64,000 nt of DNA, taken from positions 310,001 to 374,000 of the forward strand of contig CANKZZ010000001.1 in assembly GCA_947488655.1 (NCBI GenBank). The letters are read 5' to 3'. This DNA is from an uncultured Psychroserpens sp. GTDB lineage: Bacteria > Bacteroidota > Bacteroidia > Flavobacteriales > Flavobacteriaceae. The translations under genes were made by a program, and so were the position numbers. Of the stretch, positions 1-8,666 are shown piece after piece; within the stretch, counting starts at the first letter, position 1; every line of letters begins with the position of its first letter. Below the pieces are notes generated by a model. It made no database searches and was not told where the DNA came from. It saw nothing but the letters and a program-made list of their open reading frames with translations.

Positions 1-1146
1 AGGATTATAAAAAATCGAAAGAAAAAAGAGATTAATTTAGGACTACGTTGTACACGACAAAACTTCATAAATGAACAATTCGTGAAAGGACATCCAGATT
101 ATAAGATTGAGAATCAACTCTTACTTAAATTGAAGACTAAAGCCTATGACATCATAAGAGATTTTAGACTTCAAGACTACGATTTCACCTTAAATGAATT
201 TGAAAATAAATTCAGAGGAAACGATATAGAATCAGAGAAAAATATAAATGCGATTTCGTTTTTTGATGAAATTATAACTGAAATGGAAGTAGCTGGTCGA
301 ATAGGTAATTCAAGAGCTTATAGAGAAACAAAAACGGCTCTAATTAAATATGCTGGTGACAACATTTATTTTAAAGAAATCACAGTTGGATTCTTAGAAA
401 AATTTGAATCAATTTTAAGACAAAACGGAAATGGAAATGGTGGAATAGCATTTAAAATGAGAGAATTGAGAGCATTATTTAATAAAGCGATTAATAGAGG
501 TTTGATAAGTCAGGATTTATATCCTTTTAAGCGGTACAAAATATCGAAGCTAAAGTTAAATAAGAATAAAAGAGCATTAACCATAGATGAGTTTAAAAGA
601 ATTAGAGATTTAGATTTATCGTCTCATCCTCATTTGCAAGAAGCACATAATTATTTCATGTTTTCATTTTATACTAGAGGCATGAATTTTATTGATTTAT
701 TAAAGTTAAAATGGACTGATATCCAAAATGGAAGAATCCACTATACACGTTCAAAAACAAAAGGACAATTTAGTATTGAAATCATTAAAAATGTTCAAGA
801 AATTTTAAACTTTTATAAAGCTCAGAATAGAGATACGGATTATGTTTTCCCTATTCTACTGAGTAACGAAATGACACCGAAACAAATAGACAATAGAAAG
901 CATAAAGTATTACAACGTGTAAACTTTCGACTTAAAGAAATAGGACATTTGGCTAATGTAGAAACAAAGCTTACTAGTTATGTTGCACGGCATAGTATGG
1001 CAACTATTTTAAAACAAATGGGGACAAGTACAGACATTATATCAGAGATAATGGGGCATAGTGATGTTCAAGTTACAATGACCTATCTTAAAGAGTTTGA
1101 CAACGATATTTTAGACAAAGAAAATAAAAAGCTTCTGGATTTATAG
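1..1146 (+). CDS. Tyrosine recombinase/integrase (5' end cut by window)
   Basis: The gene is a site-specific DNA recombinase that should catalyse integration and excision of the island. The frame is open without a stop from base 1 through the GTG at 82 to the stop at 1146. The upstream residues (R-I-I-K-N-R-K-K-K-E-I-N-L) resemble the start of the N-terminal arm of Bacteroidota integrases, so the gene is truncated by the window rather than starting at 82. The C-terminal catalytic domain shows the family residues: Arg in YTRGMN, Lys in the following beta hairpin (SKTKG), Arg in YVARHS, His in MGHSD and the nucleophile Tyr in MTYLKEF near the end. The Y-V-A-R box has Tyr where many relatives have His. 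A strong hairpin terminator follows. Its position at the end opposite the tRNA fragment fits a tRNA-targeting integrase. Confidence 0.93.
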   Translation, partial: RIIKNRKKKEINLGLRCTRQNFINEQFVKGHPDYKIENQLLLKLKTKAYDIIRDFRLQDYDFTLNEFENKFRGNDIESEKNINAISFFDEIITEMEVAGRIGNSRAYRETKTALIKYAGDNIYFKEITVGFLEKFESILRQNGNGNGGIAFKMRELRALFNKAINRGLISQDLYPFKRYKISKLKLNKNKRALTIDEFKRIRDLDLSSHPHLQEAHNYFMFSFYTRGMNFIDLLKLKWTDIQNGRIHYTRSKTKGQFSIEIIKNVQEILNFYKAQNRDTDYVFPILLSNEMTPKQIDNRKHKVLQRVNFRLKEIGHLANVETKLTSYVARHSMATILKQMGTSTDIISEIMGHSDVQVTMTYLKEFDNDILDKENKKLLDL

Positions 1147-1168
1147 ATTCAGATAATTATGAACATTC

Positions 1169-1202
1169 AAAGGTTAATTTCAGATTGAGATTAACCTTTT
1201 TT
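1169..1202. terminator. Intrinsic terminator after integrase
   Basis: A perfect 10-bp inverted repeat (AAAGGTTAAT and ATTAACCTTT) with an 11-base loop is followed by a T tract. It lies 22 bases past the integrase stop. Confidence 0.8.
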
Positions 1203-1236
1203 CATTTTAATATTAATTATTTTAAATACAAAAATT

Positions 1237-2109
1237 ATGGAATTAAGACCGTCAGAAAGAAAACAAGCCAAGATTAAAATGGCTTTACAAGGAAGTGCAG
1301 GGGCTGGCAAAACAATGTCAGCCCTTTTACTTGCAAAAGGATTAACCAATGACAACTTATCAAAAGTAGCTGTCATAGATACTGAAAATGGTAGTTCAGA
1401 CCTATATGCGCATCTAGGAAATTATGGCGTACTCAATTTACAACCACCTTATACACCAGAGAAGTATATTCAAGCAATTGATATTTGTCTTGAGGCAGGA
1501 ATGGAAGTTATTATCGTGGATAGCACAAGTCACTGTTGGGATGAATTAATAGATTTCCATAGTAAGTTGCCAGGAAACAGTTTCACAAATTGGAACAAGG
1601 TAACACCTAGACAAAAAGCTTTTGTAGATAAGATTTTACAATCACCAGCTCATTTTATTGCCACTATGAGAACCAAACAAGATTATGTACTGAACCAAAA
1701 GAATGGAAAGTATGTTCCTGAAAAGGTAGGACTGAAAGCTGTGCAAAGAGATGGTGTGGAATATGAATTTACATTAGTTTTTGATATTGACTCAAAACAT
1801 TTTGCAACTGCAAGTAAGGACAGAACTAACCTATTCAATGATAAACCAGAATTCATTATAAGCACAGCCACAGGCAAAAAAATCTTAGAATGGTGTAATG
1901 CACCAAGCTCTCAAGAAGATGTCTTAAAACGCATTAATGGATGTCTATCTATTAGTGAATTGATGAAGCTTTATAAAGAGTTTCCACAATTTCAACAGTC
2001 ATTGAATGCTCAATTTCAGGGCAAAAAACAACAATTAGAAAATTTAGTTAAACCAGAAAATTTTAGTTCAAATGGAATTAGTAAAAGTTCACCAAAGTCA
2101 GGACAATAA
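1237..2109 (+). CDS. AAA_24-type P-loop ATPase of mobile elements
   Basis: This is a cytosolic RecA-like nucleotide-binding protein of 290 residues. The Walker A motif GSAGAGKT is at about residues 19-26 and a Walker B-like strand VIIVDS is at about residues 87-92. The family is widespread in phages and integrative elements, often beside recombination genes, and is presumed to act in DNA metabolism of the element; no substrate is known to me. The ATG at 1237 follows the integrase terminator directly. Its end overlaps the next gene by 38 bases, so the two are probably co-translated. I see nothing linking it to the defence operons. Family assignment is fairly secure from the P-loop and context; the biological role is not. 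Confidence 0.75.
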   Translation: MELRPSERKQAKIKMALQGSAGAGKTMSALLLAKGLTNDNLSKVAVIDTENGSSDLYAHLGNYGVLNLQPPYTPEKYIQAIDICLEAGMEVIIVDSTSHCWDELIDFHSKLPGNSFTNWNKVTPRQKAFVDKILQSPAHFIATMRTKQDYVLNQKNGKYVPEKVGLKAVQRDGVEYEFTLVFDIDSKHFATASKDRTNLFNDKPEFIISTATGKKILEWCNAPSSQEDVLKRINGCLSISELMKLYKEFPQFQQSLNAQFQGKKQQLENLVKPENFSSNGISKSSPKSGQ

Positions 2110-3085
2110 TACTACCTTATTGTCTGATGGTAATAGACAATCTTCAGCAATTATGGAAGTACCATCAAATAGAGAAGCAAGAGAACCCAATCCTTTTATT
2201 GAAGCGAATACAACCCATGTGACACTAGAACACCTAAGGAATGATTGTATTGTTCCTGTGTTCAAGGATAATGAGGTTGCTATTAGTCATACCGAATTTG
2301 TAGAAACTGCAATTAATGCAGTATCTGCAATATTTGGGGATATAAAAATCGCACAACCACAATTAAGAATTTCCCACATGGTAAAAGGTCGTACACCAGA
2401 TGCCTTAAAAATTCCAACAAAGGAATTACTAGACCATCAAAAGACAATATATTATGAACGTCTTGCGTGGGTTTCAAAGATACCTTCACACACTAAGACA
2501 ATAAACGGAAATGAAATTTCTTTGTGTGTTGGTGGTGTAAAATCCTATTCAACTGATAATTTACATAGTAAACATTCTGTGCAACGTTTTAAGATGTTCA
2601 TTGGCTACATTAACAAAATTTGCACCAACTTATGTATTTCAACCGATGGTTATAAAGATGAAATAAAAGTAATGAGTACTGATGAACTTGGTCAAAAAGT
2701 AGAACAATTAGTCTCCAATTATGATGCTGATTATCATCTTAATGCTATGGAACGATTATCACAATTTACATTAAGTGAAAAACAGTTTGGTCAACTTATA
2801 GGTAAAGCAAAACTTTATAATTATCTACCGAAAATTGAAAAGCAAGAGTTGCCAAATTTAATGTTGACAGATAATCAATTCAGCACTATTGCAAAGGATT
2901 ATTATAACGATGTAAACTTTTGCAGAAATGAAGATGGTAGTATAGACTTATGGCGACTTTATAACTTATGCACAGGAGCTGCAAAGTCTAGTTATATTGA
3001 TACGTTCTTAAATCGAAACTTAAACGCATTTCAATTTGTAAATGGTTTAGCCGATACAGTTAATGGGGATTCAAATTCCTATTGA
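2072..3085 (+). CDS. DUF3871 family mobile-element protein
   Basis: The 337-residue protein has the N-terminal segment NPFIEANT followed by LEHLRNDCIVPVF that I associate with DUF3871, a family of unknown function found in Bacteroidota integrative elements. It has no signal peptide, membrane segment or recognisable catalytic motif. The ATG at 2072 lies within the end of the AAA_24 gene, and both genes probably belong to the element core module. A weak inverted repeat (about 3102-3137) follows and overlaps the end of the convergent small HTH gene. Function unknown; the family call is from memory of its conserved start. Confidence 0.7.
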   Translation: MELVKVHQSQDNNTTLLSDGNRQSSAIMEVPSNREAREPNPFIEANTTHVTLEHLRNDCIVPVFKDNEVAISHTEFVETAINAVSAIFGDIKIAQPQLRISHMVKGRTPDALKIPTKELLDHQKTIYYERLAWVSKIPSHTKTINGNEISLCVGGVKSYSTDNLHSKHSVQRFKMFIGYINKICTNLCISTDGYKDEIKVMSTDELGQKVEQLVSNYDADYHLNAMERLSQFTLSEKQFGQLIGKAKLYNYLPKIEKQELPNLMLTDNQFSTIAKDYYNDVNFCRNEDGSIDLWRLYNLCTGAAKSSYIDTFLNRNLNAFQFVNGLADTVNGDSNSY

Positions 3086-3118
3086 TGGTTTTTGAGTTGA
3101 ATAAGTCCCAGCTTCAAA

Positions 3119-3304
3119 TTATTTGGAGTTGGGCTTAATCAATTCTTCGATACTTTCTTTCTTATAAAAATATGCGTTACCTTTTTTTTCAAATTTTATA
3201 ATTCCTTTAAGGCGATAATGCATTAATTCACAATCTTTTAACTTTGTTGTTTTAATGACTTCTTTACTTGACAACCATTCTTTGTTTTTATCATTACAAC
3301 CCAT
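3119..3304 (-). CDS. Small winged-HTH (excisionase-like) protein
   Basis: The protein has 61 residues and matches the layout of helix-turn-helix proteins of the MerR/excisionase type: WLSSKEVIKTT (first helix pair), then HYRLKGIIKFEKKGNAYFY as the recognition region plus beta wing, and a final helix ESIEELI. Such proteins bind DNA as recombination directionality factors or as small repressors. It is divergent from the sspB-like gene with 126 bases between the two starts, so besides controlling excision it could regulate the defence operon. Both roles are inference. The small size and lysine-rich sequence are normal for the class. Confidence 0.6.
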   Translation of the reverse strand: MGCNDKNKEWLSSKEVIKTTKLKDCELMHYRLKGIIKFEKKGNAYFYKKESIEELIKPNSK

Positions 3305-3430
3305 AAGTGTCTGATATATAGTTTATTATTGTATTATTGTTTTTTTCTTAAAAATTTTTAGCACATGGCTCAATGCATCCATTTAGTTTTCCTTAAATTG
3401 CACTACTACTAAAAATACGATAATTAATTA

Positions 3431-4327
3431 ATGAATTCAAACAACACTGTTTTAAGGTTTTCAGGACACGATACATTTCACTGTAAAGAACAGTGGATAT
3501 TAAAAGGACTTCAACTAGTTGAATTACAGGAAAATAGAAATATTTTTCGTGAGGTTGAAACGATATCAAGATTGGGTGTTGGAAAAAATATGGTTAGGTC
3601 GATACAACATTGGTTAAGAGCTTTTGGTTTAATAAATGACGATTTAATCCCCACCGACTTTGCAAATTCTCTTTTTTTAAATGAAGCATTAGATCCTTAT
3701 TTAGAGTATGAGGGATCTCTTTGGTTACTACAATATTTTATTTGTAAGAGCCAATATGCATCTATCTATAGAATGATATTTTCTGAGTATTTTTCAGATA
3801 AGGCAACAAATGAATTTTCTGAATCACAAATATTTAGGTTTATAAATAAGAGATTGAAAGATAATGATCAAAAGCCTGTTACTAATAAAACCCTTGAATC
3901 TGATTTTAAGGTCTTTATTAGATCATATGTATCTCCAACAAAAAACCAAAAGACTGTTGAAGATGATTTTAATGTGCCTTTATTGTCGCTTAATTTAATT
4001 TCAGATACTGGAAGACAGAATGACAAAGGTCAGACAGTTTTTAGAGTTAATAAAACGAGCCAAAGTATTCCTTTGGAAATTCTTGCTTATTGCTTACTTA
4101 CTGAATTCGAAGGTGAATTAGCAATTAGCTTTGACAACGTTCGGAAGTCTGTAGGTTCTTATTTGTGCTTATCAAATGATTTGTTAGATGAATTGTTAAG
4201 CCAACTTCCGCAGCGGTTTAATGAGTTTGTTTATAAAGATGATGCAGGAATAAGGCAAATACAAATTAAAGTTAATAATGTCGAGTTTAAAAACGACATA
4301 CTTAGAGATTATTATGAATTACACTAA
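3431..4327 (+). CDS. sspB: DUF4007 protein, SspB-like DNA phosphorothioation component
   Basis: The 298-residue protein begins with RFSGHDTFHCKEQW, the signature start of DUF4007. From memory, DUF4007 is the domain of SspB, the nicking component of the single-strand DNA phosphorothioation system SspABCD. In that system SspB nicks one strand at the target so that sulfur can be placed on the backbone. It opens a plus-strand operon: the next gene (large ATPase) starts 14 bases before this stop, followed by a PP-loop sulfurtransferase, which matches the order sspB-sspC-sspD. No membrane segment is seen. The ATG at 3431 is preceded only by AT-rich sequence. The family call rests on the N-terminal motif plus neighbours. 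Nicking activity is inferred from the family and not visible in the sequence. Confidence 0.75.
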   Translation: MNSNNTVLRFSGHDTFHCKEQWILKGLQLVELQENRNIFREVETISRLGVGKNMVRSIQHWLRAFGLINDDLIPTDFANSLFLNEALDPYLEYEGSLWLLQYFICKSQYASIYRMIFSEYFSDKATNEFSESQIFRFINKRLKDNDQKPVTNKTLESDFKVFIRSYVSPTKNQKTVEDDFNVPLLSLNLISDTGRQNDKGQTVFRVNKTSQSIPLEILAYCLLTEFEGELAISFDNVRKSVGSYLCLSNDLLDELLSQLPQRFNEFVYKDDAGIRQIQIKVNNVEFKNDILRDYYELH

Positions 4328-7300
4328 TAATATATCAACTAATATATTAAGGGATCAATCAGTAAAGATAGATTACCTAGCAACACCAAATGCCAAAGAG
4401 ATTTTTGACAGAATGTTTCTTCATAATTATGGAGCGAATAAATCATTTAATTTAATTGGAAATTATGGAACAGGAAAGTCAACCTTTTTATGGGCGTTGG
4501 AAAAAAATCTAAAAAAAGAAGAGCCTTTTTTTACAAATATTCAGGGCTCAAAAAATATTATTGATTTCGATTTTATTAAGATTATAGGATCAAACACATC
4601 TTTAACGTCTGTTTTATCGAATGAATTAAAACTAAAAGGGAAAGTTGATTCTGAATTAATAATTAAGGCTCTTGAGAAAAGAAGAAAATCTTCAAAAGCA
4701 AAAGGTAAAGGCTTAATCATTATTATTGATGAATTCGGAAAACTATTAGAGTATGCCTCAAGTAATAACTCTACAGATGACATTTATTTATTACAACAAA
4801 TCTCTGAGTGGACTAACAATGACAAAAATGATACTTATTTTATAATAACGTTACATCAAAATTTTTCTAGTTACGGCAAGAAATTATCCAGTCAAGATAA
4901 ATTGGAGTGGGAAAAAGTAAAAGGAAGATTTGTTGATTTGGTCTTTAATGAACCAGTGGAACAGCTTATTTATTTTGCGAGTAAGAAACTAAAAGAATTT
5001 AAAAGACCGAAAAGTTTAAAAAGTAGGCATAGAGACTTAATAAGCTTAGTGGATAAGTCTAAACTTGTAAATCTCAAAACATCCGTAAATGATGATTTAA
5101 CTGATGCTCTATTTCCTTTAGATTGGCTTTCTGCTAATGTTTTAGTTAACTCATTACAAAGGTATGGTCAAAATGAAAGATCTTTATTCTCATTTTTAAA
5201 TGACAGCACTAAATTTGCTATTAATGGTTTTAACGAAGAGTTCTATACCGTATCAAATGTCTATGACTATTTAGTAAACTCATTACCTTCTGAAATTAAT
5301 AGTTTTGATAATCCACATAGAGCACAATGGTTAACCACATTTAGAGTATTAGAGAAGGCTGAGCTGATTTTTAATGATAATTACGAAATTGTTTCAGAAG
5401 TCATTAAAACGATTAGTTTGGTAAATATTTTTTCAAAAATAGGGGGCTTATTTAATGAGACTTTTATTGTCAATTATTTTAGCTTAACAAGGGAAACGGA
5501 TGTGTCAAAAATTCTTGACAAACTTCAAAAATCCGGAATAATTCGATTTTATAAACACAGTAACAAAATAAACTTCTTAGAGGGAACTGATATAGATTTG
5601 GAACAGGAATTAATAACTGTAAACAAAGAAATAAACAGTAAATTTTCACTGTCAAACGAGATTTTGAATAGAATAGATTTTCCAGTGTTATTGGCAAAAA
5701 GACATTCATTTTTAACAGGAACAAATAGATTTTTTGAGTTTAAAATTTTAGATTCCATAGATGATATTTCTAGTTCCGCAGGTGAGATAGATGGTTATAT
5801 TAATTTGATTTTTGATAATATTAACTTAACTAACCTAAAAAAGAAATCTAAAATTTATGAGGATAATTTATTTGTTATTTATGAGAATTCATCTCAAATT
5901 AGAGATGAAATTCTAACTATACTTAAGTTTGAAAAGTTGTTAGAAAAGCACCAATTAGATACAAATGCTCTAAAACTTTTAAGGGATGAAAAGAAGTATT
6001 ATGTTGGAAGACTAACAAACTTAATTTTAGATCAGCTTTTTGGTAGCAATGAAAACATATGGCTTTATAAAGGGAAAACAGAGGAGATTTTAAGCAGACA
6101 TAATTTATATGGGCGATTATCACAGATTTGTGATGAAATATATTCCGAGACTCCGATTTTTATAAATGAATTAATAAACAAAGAATTCATTAGCACCCCA
6201 ATAAATACGGCTAGGAAAGCTTTATTTAGAAAATTATTAGATAGCGAAGAATTTGAAAATTTAGGTTTTGAAGAAAACAAATTTCCACCCGAAAAAGCAA
6301 TTTATATTAGTCTGCTGAAAGAGACTGGAATTCACCAAAAAAATGAGGTCTTAGGTTATTTTCAATTAGATGAGCCAAATGAAGATTCAGAATTATACAG
6401 CCTCTGGCATAAATCTGAGGCTTTTTTAACTAGTTCAATATCCAACAAAAGAAATTTAAAAGAGTTTTACGAGGAACTTTTAAAAAAGCCATATAAATTA
6501 AAAAAGGGCTTCATTGACTATTGGGTGCCAATTTTCCTAATCGCAAAAAAGGAAGACTACGCTTTGTTTCATGTGGAAGGAGGCTTCATTCCATTTTTAA
6601 AGGAGGATACAATTGATTTAATTCATAAGAAGCCACAGGATTTTTTAATTAAAAGCTACGATGTTTCTGGTTTAAAATTAAATTTATTAGAGAGCTACAA
6701 GGAGCTTGTACAGCTAGGAAATTCAGAGGTTGGAAAAAAATCAACGTTCTTGTCTATTTTTGGTAATTTTTTGAGATTTCAAAGAGCTCTAAATAATTAC
6801 ACGCTTAAAACTAAAAAGCTCACGTCTAACGCAATTAAACTGCGTGAGGCTATAGTTTGTTCTAAAGATCCAGAAGATGCTTTATTTAATTTGTTTCCGT
6901 CAGCATTAGGGTATCACTCCCTCTCGATAAAAGAAAATGAAGAGGTGTTGAGCTCATTTACAAATCAAATCCAAGATGCAATTAGAGAAATCCGAACTGT
7001 TTATGATGAATTACTCGACAGAATTGAAAAGGTAATTATAAAAGCATTTCATTGTGAGGCTGAAGATTTTGATGGTTATAAAAATGAAATTGGAGAAAAA
7101 ATAGAAGAGTTAAATTTAGCTGTATTAAGTCAAAAGCAAAGTATATTTTATAAAAGATTAATATCACCGCTTGACGATAGAACAAGTTGGATTAAATCAG
7201 TTGCTGATGTAGCTTTAGGTAAGGGAATAGATGATATGTTAGACGAAGAAGAACCTATTTTAATAGAAAACATTAAAGACTTATCTTTAGGCTTGATAAA

Positions 7301-7532
7301 AGCTACTGAAATTCAGAAGTACAATAGTATTTCTACTAATGGAAAATTATATTCAATTAGGTTTTTTGAGGCAACAGGTGGTTTTAAAGATGAAAGAGTA
7401 TTTTTAGCATCGAATGAAGAAAACACATTTAAAGACGCTAAAGAAAAAATTCGAACGACAATTAATGGTTTAGATAAAGATAAAAGAAAGGAACTTTTGA
7501 TAGAATTACTCTCTAAAGAAATGAGCATATAG
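4314..7532 (+). CDS. sspC: Large P-loop ATPase, SspC-like
   Basis: This is a cytosolic ATPase of about 1072 residues. The Walker A motif GNYGTGKS is at about residues 49-56 and Walker B LIIIIDEFGK at about 134-143, with a following segment ending in TLHQN that resembles a sensor strand. The remaining 800 residues are helical and rich in Lys/Glu with no other motif I recognise. Its place between the DUF4007 gene and the PP-loop gene matches SspC, the ATPase of single-strand phosphorothioation. It could also be compared with BrxC/PglY ATPases of BREX, but no PglZ gene is present. I chose the ATG at 4314 over that at 4278: it overlaps the sspB-like stop by 14 bases and the encoded MNYTNN start avoids a 36-base extension. 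It ends one base before the next ATG. Confidence 0.72.
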   Translation: MNYTNNISTNILRDQSVKIDYLATPNAKEIFDRMFLHNYGANKSFNLIGNYGTGKSTFLWALEKNLKKEEPFFTNIQGSKNIIDFDFIKIIGSNTSLTSVLSNELKLKGKVDSELIIKALEKRRKSSKAKGKGLIIIIDEFGKLLEYASSNNSTDDIYLLQQISEWTNNDKNDTYFIITLHQNFSSYGKKLSSQDKLEWEKVKGRFVDLVFNEPVEQLIYFASKKLKEFKRPKSLKSRHRDLISLVDKSKLVNLKTSVNDDLTDALFPLDWLSANVLVNSLQRYGQNERSLFSFLNDSTKFAINGFNEEFYTVSNVYDYLVNSLPSEINSFDNPHRAQWLTTFRVLEKAELIFNDNYEIVSEVIKTISLVNIFSKIGGLFNETFIVNYFSLTRETDVSKILDKLQKSGIIRFYKHSNKINFLEGTDIDLEQELITVNKEINSKFSLSNEILNRIDFPVLLAKRHSFLTGTNRFFEFKILDSIDDISSSAGEIDGYINLIFDNINLTNLKKKSKIYEDNLFVIYENSSQIRDEILTILKFEKLLEKHQLDTNALKLLRDEKKYYVGRLTNLILDQLFGSNENIWLYKGKTEEILSRHNLYGRLSQICDEIYSETPIFINELINKEFISTPINTARKALFRKLLDSEEFENLGFEENKFPPEKAIYISLLKETGIHQKNEVLGYFQLDEPNEDSELYSLWHKSEAFLTSSISNKRNLKEFYEELLKKPYKLKKGFIDYWVPIFLIAKKEDYALFHVEGGFIPFLKEDTIDLIHKKPQDFLIKSYDVSGLKLNLLESYKELVQLGNSEVGKKSTFLSIFGNFLRFQRALNNYTLKTKKLTSNAIKLREAIVCSKDPEDALFNLFPSALGYHSLSIKENEEVLSSFTNQIQDAIREIRTVYDELLDRIEKVIIKAFHCEAEDFDGYKNEIGEKIEELNLAVLSQKQSIFYKRLISPLDDRTSWIKSVADVALGKGIDDMLDEEEPILIENIKDLSLGLIKATEIQKYNSISTNGKLYSIRFFEATGGFKDERVFLASNEENTFKDAKEKIRTTINGLDKDKRKELLIELLSKEMSI

Positions 7533-7533
7533 A

Positions 7534-8661
7534 ATGGCAAACGTCAAACATTTATTAGGTATATCAGGCGGAAAAGATAGCGCTGCTTTATCTATCTACA
7601 TGAGTAAAAATTTTCCGAGTTTGGATATTGAATACTATACATGTGATACAGGAAAAGAGTTAAAAGAAACGTATGACTTGATTAAGAAGCTAAATTCAGT
7701 TTTAGGTAAGGATATTGTTCTTTATAAGTCAATGGATGAAGATAATTCTCCCATGAAAAACCCATTTGACCATTTCTTGGCTATATACGGTGGTTATCTT
7801 CCGTCACCAACAGCAAGATGGTGCACTAACAAGATGAAATTACAACCTTTTGAAACCTATGTTGGTGACGAACCGACTATTTCTTATGTTGGTATAAGAG
7901 GAGATGAGAACAGAGAGGGATATATATCGAAAAGAGAAAATATTCAAACAATTTTTCCCTTCAGAAAAAATATTTGGAGTGAAGACGTCATAAAAAAGGT
8001 GCTAGCGAATTCTAATATAGATTTAATTAAAGGGTATTATAAAGATATTGCACCGAAGGATATATTTACAAGTGCGATACAATATATAGAGCAACCAATA
8101 TCTCCAAGGTTTACGCAAAGACAAAAGCTCAATGCATTAATGGATGTTGACGTAAAACTATTTAATAAAGTTATATTTCAATATCTAAAAACCACAGATT
8201 ATCCAATAGGAAAACTTGATTCTTTTCCTCTAATTGAAAATGATGAAGTCATAGTTTTAGATGACGTATTTAAAATTTTAGAAGATTCTGGTGTTGGTGT
8301 TCCGGCGTATTATAAGCCGATTGATTATGAGGTAGAGATTGATGGTGAAATTAAAACAGGCACTTACTCCAGAAGTAGGTCAGGTTGCTTTTTTTGCTTT
8401 TATCAACAAAAAATTGAGTGGGTTTGGTTACTAGAACAACATCCCGAATTATATGATAAAGCAATTGAATATGAAAAAGAAGGCTATACATGGATGGCAG
8501 AGCGTTTAGAAGAACTGAAACAGCCAGAACGTGTGCAAGCAATAAAAAAAGAACATTACTTAAGAATGAATAGAGAAAAAAGCAGATCTAGAACCGGTCA
8601 GTCTTGGCAAGATGAAATTTTGCAAGCTGAAGGTGAGGGTTGTGCTAGTTGTTTTATCTAA
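7534..8661 (+). CDS. sspD: PP-loop ATP pyrophosphatase, SspD/DndC-like sulfurtransferase
   Basis: The 375-residue protein is of the PAPS-reductase/PP-loop family used to activate DNA backbone phosphate for sulfur insertion. The PP-loop SGGKDS is at residues 11-16. Cysteines that could bind an iron-sulfur cluster or carry sulfur include C97 (RWCTNK), the pair C285/C288 (SGCFFC) and a C-terminal pair C370/C373 (GCASC). DndC and SspD of known systems also carry conserved cysteines. The start is one base after the ATPase stop. A cysteine desulfurase gene at the far end of the opposite operon would supply the sulfur. Alternatives such as a sulfate-assimilation PAPS reductase are unlikely here because no sulfur assimilation genes are nearby. 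Confidence 0.82.
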   Translation: MANVKHLLGISGGKDSAALSIYMSKNFPSLDIEYYTCDTGKELKETYDLIKKLNSVLGKDIVLYKSMDEDNSPMKNPFDHFLAIYGGYLPSPTARWCTNKMKLQPFETYVGDEPTISYVGIRGDENREGYISKRENIQTIFPFRKNIWSEDVIKKVLANSNIDLIKGYYKDIAPKDIFTSAIQYIEQPISPRFTQRQKLNALMDVDVKLFNKVIFQYLKTTDYPIGKLDSFPLIENDEVIVLDDVFKILEDSGVGVPAYYKPIDYEVEIDGEIKTGTYSRSRSGCFFCFYQQKIEWVWLLEQHPELYDKAIEYEKEGYTWMAERLEELKQPERVQAIKKEHYLRMNREKSRSRTGQSWQDEILQAEGEGCASCFI

Positions 8662-8666
8662 AAATT

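Noticed and set aside
82-1146. GTG at 82 as the true start of the integrase
   Set aside because: The frame is open to base 1 and the upstream residues look like the N-terminal arm of the family, so the gene is cut by the window.
4278-4313. 36-base N-terminal extension of the SspC-like ATPase
   Set aside because: It lies fully within the previous gene, and the ATG at 4314 gives a natural 14-base overlap.
7534-8661. PAPS reductase for sulfate assimilation
   Set aside because: There are no cys genes nearby, and the C-terminal Cys pairs and operon context fit DNA sulfur modification.
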